From Streptomyces sp. CB01580 (GTDB lineage Bacteria; Actinomycetota; Actinomycetes; Streptomycetales; Streptomycetaceae), in NCBI RefSeq assembly GCF_001905795.1, contig NZ_LIXJ01000012.1, positions 62,001 through 126,000 of the forward strand: a stretch of DNA of 64,000 nt, read 5' to 3'. The stretch's first letter is position 1, and the number at the start of each line of letters is the position of its first letter. A model generated the notes under the pieces. The model was not told the origin of the DNA, did no database searches, and was given only the letters and a program-made list of their open reading frames with translations. Shown here in pieces: positions 59,583 to 64,000 of the stretch. The position numbers and the translations under genes are program-made.

Positions 59583-60085
59583 TGCGGCGTACGGCACCGG
59601 CTCCCGCCCCCGTCCACCCGCACGCCTCCGCGCCGGACACGGGCGAGGGAGCCCCTCGGCGGACGGACGGGCGGGACCCGGCCGATCGGGGCGGGGCGGC
59701 CGGTCGACGGGACACGCTGCGCACGGAGTTCTCCTTCCAGCTGCCGCGCGGGTACGTCGACGAGGCGGGCGTCGTGCACCGCACCGGAGTCATGCGGCTC
59801 GCCACGGCGCGCGACGAACTCGTGCCGCTGCGGGACGACCGGGTGCGCGAGAACTCCGCGTACCTCTCGGTCGTGCTCATCGCCCGGGTCGTCACCCGGA
59901 TCGGCACGATCGACGACGTCCACCCCGGCATCATCGAGGACCTCTTCGCCTCCGACCTGGCCTTTCTCCAGGACTTCTACCGGCGGATCAACGCCGAGGG
60001 ACACACCCGCGCGGCCGTCACCTGTCCGGCCTGCCAGGAGGAGTTCGCGGTGAACCTCGCCGGTGGCCGCCTGGGGGAATCGTGA
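59582..60085 (+). CDS. Phage-tail-assembly-like eCIS protein with CxxC
   Basis: ATG 59582. 167 residues. The first ~45 are disordered (Pro/Arg/Asp-rich). Residues ~46-160 match the small assembly/chaperone family found after tube genes: FSFQLPRGYVDEAGVVHR, MRLATARDELVPLRDDRV, ENSAYLSVVLIARVVTRIG and TCPACQEEFAVNL with a single CxxC. It may act in baseplate or tube assembly. It overlaps the next gene by GTGA. Confidence 0.82.
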   Translation: MRRTAPAPAPVHPHASAPDTGEGAPRRTDGRDPADRGGAAGRRDTLRTEFSFQLPRGYVDEAGVVHRTGVMRLATARDELVPLRDDRVRENSAYLSVVLIARVVTRIGTIDDVHPGIIEDLFASDLAFLQDFYRRINAEGHTRAAVTCPACQEEFAVNLAGGRLGES

Positions 60086-60225
60086 CGTACGCGGCCGACC
60101 TGCTCTACGAGGAGGTCGCGTACCTCGCCTACCACTTCCACTGGCCGCTCGATGAGCTGCTGGATCTGGAGCATCCGGAACGTCTGAGGTTCGTCGTGCA
60201 GGTCGCCCGCCTCAACGGGCAGTAG
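60082..60225 (+). CDS. Small DUF6760-like eCIS protein, 47 aa
   Basis: GTG 60082 overlaps the previous stop (GTGA). The whole product is about one helix-turn-helix-length unit: TYAADLLYEEVAYLAYHFH, then WPLDELLDLEHPERLRFV. It matches the small conserved peptide that follows the assembly gene in eCIS loci. It is easily missed because of its size. Possible adaptor between assembly protein and tube; function unproven. Confidence 0.8.
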   Translation: MTYAADLLYEEVAYLAYHFHWPLDELLDLEHPERLRFVVQVARLNGQ

Positions 60226-60276
60226 CGACGGACAGGAGCGAGGAACGCGGGGAGCGCGGGGAGGGCGGAGGAGTTC

Positions 60277-62301
60277 ATGGGGCTGATGTCCTGGCTGCGC
60301 GACGGCGGTTCCCGGCTGCGCGGCGGCGCGCGTGCGGAGGACGACGGGCGTACGGAGAAGGGCGGGGCGGGTACGGACCACGACGTACGGGCGGAGTACG
60401 GTCACGACGTACGGGCGGACCACGGTCACGACGTACGGGCGGAGCACGGCGTGTCGCGCGAGCGGGCCGACCTTTCCGAACTCCCGCCGATCCAGCGGAC
60501 CTTGACCGGTCAGAGCCTGATCACGAATCCGTCCGGGTTCCAGGAGACGCTCTCCACCCGGCGCGATGTCGCGCTCGGTACGCCGCTCGGCCATCTGGTC
60601 GGTCCGGACGCGCCCACGGGGCTCGTGCACGGGGTCACCGCCCCGGCACCGGCGGAACACGGTGGCGATTCTGTGCAGCGGTCGGGCCGCGTACCGGAGG
60701 AGGTGCGGGGAGGGCTGTCGGCCCGGGGCAGGCCCTTGCCGGTGGCTCCGTCCGCTTCCGTCGGCGCCACGATGCCCGGCTTGGTCGACGTGCAGCGGGC
60801 CACGGGCGCCGGGTCGGCGGCGATGACGTCGGCCGGGGAATCGGCCGCGGTGGAGCTGCCCGTACGTCGTCTGGTGGGCGAACGGGCCGTCGCCGCGCTG
60901 CCGGACGGCCCCGGCGCCGCGCCCGTGTCCGCGCCCGACGGCGTACCGGTGCCGCCGCCCGTTCAGCGTGCGGCAATGCCTCCGGCCGGTGAACGGGCCC
61001 GGCGCGCGCCCGGCCTCGGGGCGCCGCTGCAGGCCCTGCCGCCCACCGCGCAGCGCCGGGCCGCCGCGACCGACGCGGGGACGGAGCCGGGAACGGGTAC
61101 ACGGACGGGGACGGGCGCGGATGGCGGGGCCGTTCTGCCGGTGGTGCCCACCGGGCCTGTCGTGTCCGTGGCGCGGAGTGCGGAGAACGGCGACGGTTCC
61201 GGTGCGACCGCGGGGGCACCCGGCCCGTCCGACGCCTCCGTGCGCCGGGAGACGTCCGGCCCCGAGGCGCCCACCGCGCCGCTGCTCGGCGACGACCCCC
61301 TCCTGGCCGTCCCGGCGGAGTCCGCTCCCGCGACCGGCGGGCCGGTGCAGCGCCGCACCGACCCGCTCGTTCGCCGCACCGACCCGCTCGTTCCCGCACC
61401 TCTGTCGCCACTCCCTGCCTCCGGGCCGGTCGCACCGCTGCTGGCCGACCGGCCGCTGACACCGCCGTCCGTCCACGGGAGTTCCATCGGCGGTGGTGCG
61501 CCCCCTGCCGCCGTACAGCGTCTCGGCCCGGCGGACGGTCCCGCGGGCACCGGTCACGGACCGGGATCCGGAACCGGATCCGGAGCCACGCCCGGATCCG
61601 GGACCGGTGGCGACCCCGATGCCGTTCCGGTGCGCTGGACGTCCGAGGGGACGCGATCCCCGAGAGACCCGTGGGCGGCGACGGTGTCCTTGTCGGACGC
61701 GGTGCCGGTGCAGCGTGGGAGTACGCCGTCGCCGAATGCTCCGGGGAGCGCCTCGGGTGCCCGCTCCCGGCCGCTGCCCGGTGTGCAGCGGCAGTCGGTC
61801 GGCGGGCCGCCGGTGCCCCGTTCGGCGGGTGCCGCCGGCGGTCGTGCCGCCCCCGTCTCCTCGATGTCCGCCGACGGGTTCACGACTGCGGGGGCCGTCG
61901 CCGTCGCCGCGGGGGTGGCCCAGCGGATGGCGGACGGCAGCGTGGTGTTCGGGTCACCGGCGTCGACGTACACGTCCTCGGCGTACACCCCACCGGCGTA
62001 CTCGGCGCCGGTCGTCCAGCGCGAGACGGAGAGCGAGGAACCACCCCCTCCGGAGCCGGAACCGGGGCCCGCGCCGGAACCGGAACCGGAACCAGAACCG
62101 GAACCGGCGCCCGAGCCCGCCGGCATCACCGCCGGGGGCCCCGCCCCGCCGGGGTCCCACCCCCCGGCCCCCGGCGGGGCTCCGCCCGTCGTCACCGACG
62201 AACTGGTCCGGGCCCTGTACCCGCCGCTCAGCCGCCTGCTCAAGGCCGATCTGCGGCTGGAGCGCGAACGGGCCGGTTTCCTCATCAACACCAGGCACTG
62301 A
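60277..62301 (+). CDS. Pro/Ala-rich eCIS protein with repeated QR motifs
   Basis: ATG 60277. 674 residues, mostly disordered. About ten dispersed [VA]QR motifs (SVQRSG, DVQRAT, PVQRAA, AVQRLG, PVQRGS, GVQRQS, VAQRMA, VVQRET and others) recur every 40-70 residues. A Pro-Glu run precedes the C-terminal ~38 residues, VTDELVRALYPPLSRLLKAD and LRLERERAGFLINTR, the only predicted folded helix. It sits among tube genes, so it may be packed in or coat the particle. Some genomes label similar proteins as syndecan; that name has no functional meaning here. Confidence 0.75.
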   Translation: MGLMSWLRDGGSRLRGGARAEDDGRTEKGGAGTDHDVRAEYGHDVRADHGHDVRAEHGVSRERADLSELPPIQRTLTGQSLITNPSGFQETLSTRRDVALGTPLGHLVGPDAPTGLVHGVTAPAPAEHGGDSVQRSGRVPEEVRGGLSARGRPLPVAPSASVGATMPGLVDVQRATGAGSAAMTSAGESAAVELPVRRLVGERAVAALPDGPGAAPVSAPDGVPVPPPVQRAAMPPAGERARRAPGLGAPLQALPPTAQRRAAATDAGTEPGTGTRTGTGADGGAVLPVVPTGPVVSVARSAENGDGSGATAGAPGPSDASVRRETSGPEAPTAPLLGDDPLLAVPAESAPATGGPVQRRTDPLVRRTDPLVPAPLSPLPASGPVAPLLADRPLTPPSVHGSSIGGGAPPAAVQRLGPADGPAGTGHGPGSGTGSGATPGSGTGGDPDAVPVRWTSEGTRSPRDPWAATVSLSDAVPVQRGSTPSPNAPGSASGARSRPLPGVQRQSVGGPPVPRSAGAAGGRAAPVSSMSADGFTTAGAVAVAAGVAQRMADGSVVFGSPASTYTSSAYTPPAYSAPVVQRETESEEPPPPEPEPGPAPEPEPEPEPEPAPEPAGITAGGPAPPGSHPPAPGGAPPVVTDELVRALYPPLSRLLKADLRLERERAGFLINTRH

Positions 62302-62353
62302 ATCGCCGGGCCCTGAGGCACCCGGACCCGAGCCACCCGGCACTGAAGCACCC

Positions 62354-62460
62354 GGCAGCGACGAGCAGCGATGAGCAGCGATGAGCAGCGACGAGCAGCG
62401 ATGACCAGCGATGAGCAGCGACGAGCAGCGATGACCAGCGATGAGCAGGGACGAACAGCA
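62354..62460. repeat. 10-bp tandem repeat AGCAGCGAYG, about ten copies
   Basis: Decamers AGCAGCGATG, AGCAGCGACG and ACCAGCGATG alternate from 62354 to 62460, between the QR-motif protein gene and the second tube gene. The gap 62302-62492 holds no gene. Confidence 0.85.
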
Positions 62461-62492
62461 GCCGCACCACAGGGAATTGAGAGGTACGTGCC

Positions 62493-62930
62493 ATGGCCAC
62501 CGCCCCGAACGAGGACCCCGCCGTCAGCGTCTGCTTCGTCGTGACGATCGACGACATCGAGCTCGGGTCGTTCAACACCTGCGACGGGCTGGGCTGTGAG
62601 GTGGTGCTCGAAACACGGGAGGAGGGCGGCAACAACGGGCACGTGTGGCAGCTGCCGACCCGCCTGAAGTACTCTAACGTGAAGCTCTCCCGGCCGCTGA
62701 CCAAGGAGACCGAGAAGGTCGCCCGCTGGTTCGCCACCATGACGACCGGGTTCAGCCGCAAGACCGCGCACATCGAGGCACGGACCGGGGACGGGCAGAA
62801 GGTGGCCCAGTGGGGGCTGCTGGAGGTGGTGCCGGTCCGCTGGACCGGACCCTCCTTCAACCCCGAGTCGCCCAAGGTCGCGATGGAGACCATCGAGATC
62901 GCCCACCACGGCTACGTGATGGAGGGCTGA
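62493..62930 (+). CDS. Second eCIS tube protein
   Basis: ATG 62493 after GAGAGG. 145 residues, again gp19-like: FVVTIDDIELGSFNTCDGLG, LPTRLKYSNVKLSRPLTKET and PVRWTGPSFNPESPKVAMET. It differs from the first tube protein and is likely the tube-initiator or hub-proximal ring, as eCIS usually encode two or more tube paralogues. Confidence 0.92.
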   Translation: MATAPNEDPAVSVCFVVTIDDIELGSFNTCDGLGCEVVLETREEGGNNGHVWQLPTRLKYSNVKLSRPLTKETEKVARWFATMTTGFSRKTAHIEARTGDGQKVAQWGLLEVVPVRWTGPSFNPESPKVAMETIEIAHHGYVMEG

Positions 62931-62935
62931 TCGTC

Positions 62936-63751
62936 GTGAGCGGTGCGGGTCCCATCGCGTTCAGCGCCGCCGGTACGTCCGGGGCCTCGGCCGCCGCGAA
63001 GGCGGGCGGGGGCGGCTTTGCCCGGCCCAAGCTGGAACACGCCTACCTGGAGCTGCGGACGCCGCCGACCGGAGGCGGGCTCACCCCCGGTGCGCCCTGC
63101 GGGCGGATCGACTTCCAGTTCAACCCGAAGGAGCTGAGCCTCACCAAGGCCGCGTCCTGGAAGCGGAGCCCTGCCAAGGGCGCCAAGAGTTCGGGCCCGC
63201 CCGAGTACCAGGGCTCGCAGCCCAGCAAGCTCACGGTCGAGATGTTCTTCGACGCGGGCGACACCCACGACACCCGGGTGGTGACGGCGGTGGAGCAGCT
63301 GTTCGCGTGCTGCGTGCCGACGAACGAGACCCGCCAGCAGCAGCGTTCGTCGCCGCCCTGGGTGGTGTTCCACTGGGGCGGACTGACCGGGTTCCCCGGA
63401 TACGTCAGCCAAGTGCAGGCGAAATACACCCTGTTCACCACGTCGGGCGTGCCGATCCGGGCCGTCTGCCAGGTGACGATGGAGGAGATCAGCGGCGAGA
63501 CGCCGGGACAGAACCCGACCTCGGGCGCCCTCGCGGCCCGCCGGGTCCACCGGCTGGACGCGGGCGACTCGCTGCCGTCGCTGGCCCAGCGCGAGTACGG
63601 GGACCCGGCCGCCTGGCGGGTGATCGCGGAGGCGAACGGGATCGACGACCCGATGCGGCTGGCCCCGGGGCGGCAACTGCTGCTCCCCGCGCTGGACGAG
63701 CTGAAGCGACTGGAGGAGGCGGAACGGGCCCGGGACGGGGGTCGGTCCTGA
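62936..63751 (+). CDS. LysM-containing eCIS tube/hub protein (Cis7-like)
   Basis: GTG 62936 after GGAGGG. 271 residues. Residues ~30-180 are the CIS tube/hub domain (GRIDFQFNPKELSLTKAASW, SKLTVEMFFDAGDTHDTRVV, PPWVVFHWGG). Residues ~200-250 are a LysM motif (HRLDAGDSLPSLAQREYGDP, RLAPGRQLLLP). It joins the tube to the baseplate hub; LysM may pack onto wall-like glycans or onto the spike. The stop overlaps the next start (TGATG). Confidence 0.92.
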   Translation: MSGAGPIAFSAAGTSGASAAAKAGGGGFARPKLEHAYLELRTPPTGGGLTPGAPCGRIDFQFNPKELSLTKAASWKRSPAKGAKSSGPPEYQGSQPSKLTVEMFFDAGDTHDTRVVTAVEQLFACCVPTNETRQQQRSSPPWVVFHWGGLTGFPGYVSQVQAKYTLFTTSGVPIRAVCQVTMEEISGETPGQNPTSGALAARRVHRLDAGDSLPSLAQREYGDPAAWRVIAEANGIDDPMRLAPGRQLLLPALDELKRLEEAERARDGGRS

Positions 63752-64000
63752 TGGCGCCGCCGGGTGTCGCGACCGCGCTGGTGGTGGAGTTCGGGGGCCG
63801 TCCGCTGCCGCCGAAGTTCGTGAACACGCTGGTCGAGGGGTACGTCGACGACAGCCGAACGCTCCCCGACCTGTTCCTGCTGCGCTTCCGCGACCCGGAC
63901 CGGGTGCTGCTGGAACAGGCCGGGCTGAAGATCGGCACCGAGGCCCGCCTGCTGGCCCGCGCGGGCGGCGACACGGCCCCGAAGCCCCTGCTGAAGGGGG
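63751..64000 (+). CDS. VgrG-like eCIS spike protein, N-terminus only
   Basis: ATG 63751. The first 83 codons are in the window: VVEFGGRPLPPKFVNTLVEG, YVDDSRTLPDLFLLRFRDP and LKIGTEARLLARAG, the gp27-like start of VgrG/PhageD-type spike proteins. The rest lies beyond the edge. Confidence 0.85.
   Translation, partial: MAPPGVATALVVEFGGRPLPPKFVNTLVEGYVDDSRTLPDLFLLRFRDPDRVLLEQAGLKIGTEARLLARAGGDTAPKPLLKG

Overview
The window is high-GC actinobacterial DNA and reads as a Streptomyces chromosome. Most genes start with GTG or ATG after GGAG-type ribosome-binding sites, many genes overlap by ATGA or GTGA, and the gene content (SSI protease inhibitor, sigF/sigN-like sigma factors, contractile injection genes of the Streptomyces type) fits that genus. 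The species cannot be named from the sequence alone.

Layout. 1-1300: a truncated subtilisin-inhibitor gene and two tRNA genes (Ser-GCT, Arg-ACG). 1323-7260: a siderophore operon consisting of an AraC/PchR-type regulator behind a 30-bp perfect palindrome, a lipoprotein binding protein, a FecCD permease, an ATPase and an MFS exporter, overlapping from the permease onward. 7323-12097: a small hypothetical gene, a DUF2797 protein, an amidohydrolase, an OmpR-type response regulator without a kinase, and a nucleotidyltransferase-like gene. 12236-14863: an MFS pump and its TetR regulator, with three copies of a TetR-type operator. 15022-19335: a MarR regulator with an MFS pump fused to carboxypeptidase-regulatory-like domains and a YceI protein carrying the same domain. 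19810-24011: a small membrane protein, a lipoprotein, two adjacent SigB/F-type sigma factors, a Dabb protein, a MITE-like element and a small membrane protein.

24.3-35.3 kb: a type I-E CRISPR-Cas locus. All genes lie on the minus strand: a natural Cas3-Cse1 fusion, cse2, cas7e, cas5e, cas6e and only the first ~65 codons of cas1; cas2 is absent. A 31-repeat array lies upstream of cas3, in the same transcriptional direction, with its leader beside a tRNA-Ser(CGA). The system looks able to interfere but not to acquire spacers by itself.

35.5-40.9 kb: conserved chromosomal genes (tadA and its partner, upp, a LytR_C protein, a HhH-GPD repair protein), a second MITE-like element that shares a 90-bp core with the first, and a frameshifted relic.

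41.2-64 kb (continuing past the edge): an extracellular contractile injection system (eCIS). Recognised parts are a DUF4157 protein, a one-pass membrane protein, a LuxR regulator, a VWA surface protein, Cis16 (DUF4255), the Cis15 AAA+ ATPase, sheath, two tube proteins, an assembly protein, a DUF6760 protein, a Pro/Ala-rich QR-motif protein, a LysM tube protein and the start of a VgrG-like spike. Inside the cluster sits variable cargo: a hydrolase-P450 pair and a divergent 1217-residue putative nuclease toxin with a probable immunity gene. The toxin and the DUF4157 protein share an LQR-x-x-GN-x-AV motif, which may mark proteins that belong to the injection particle.
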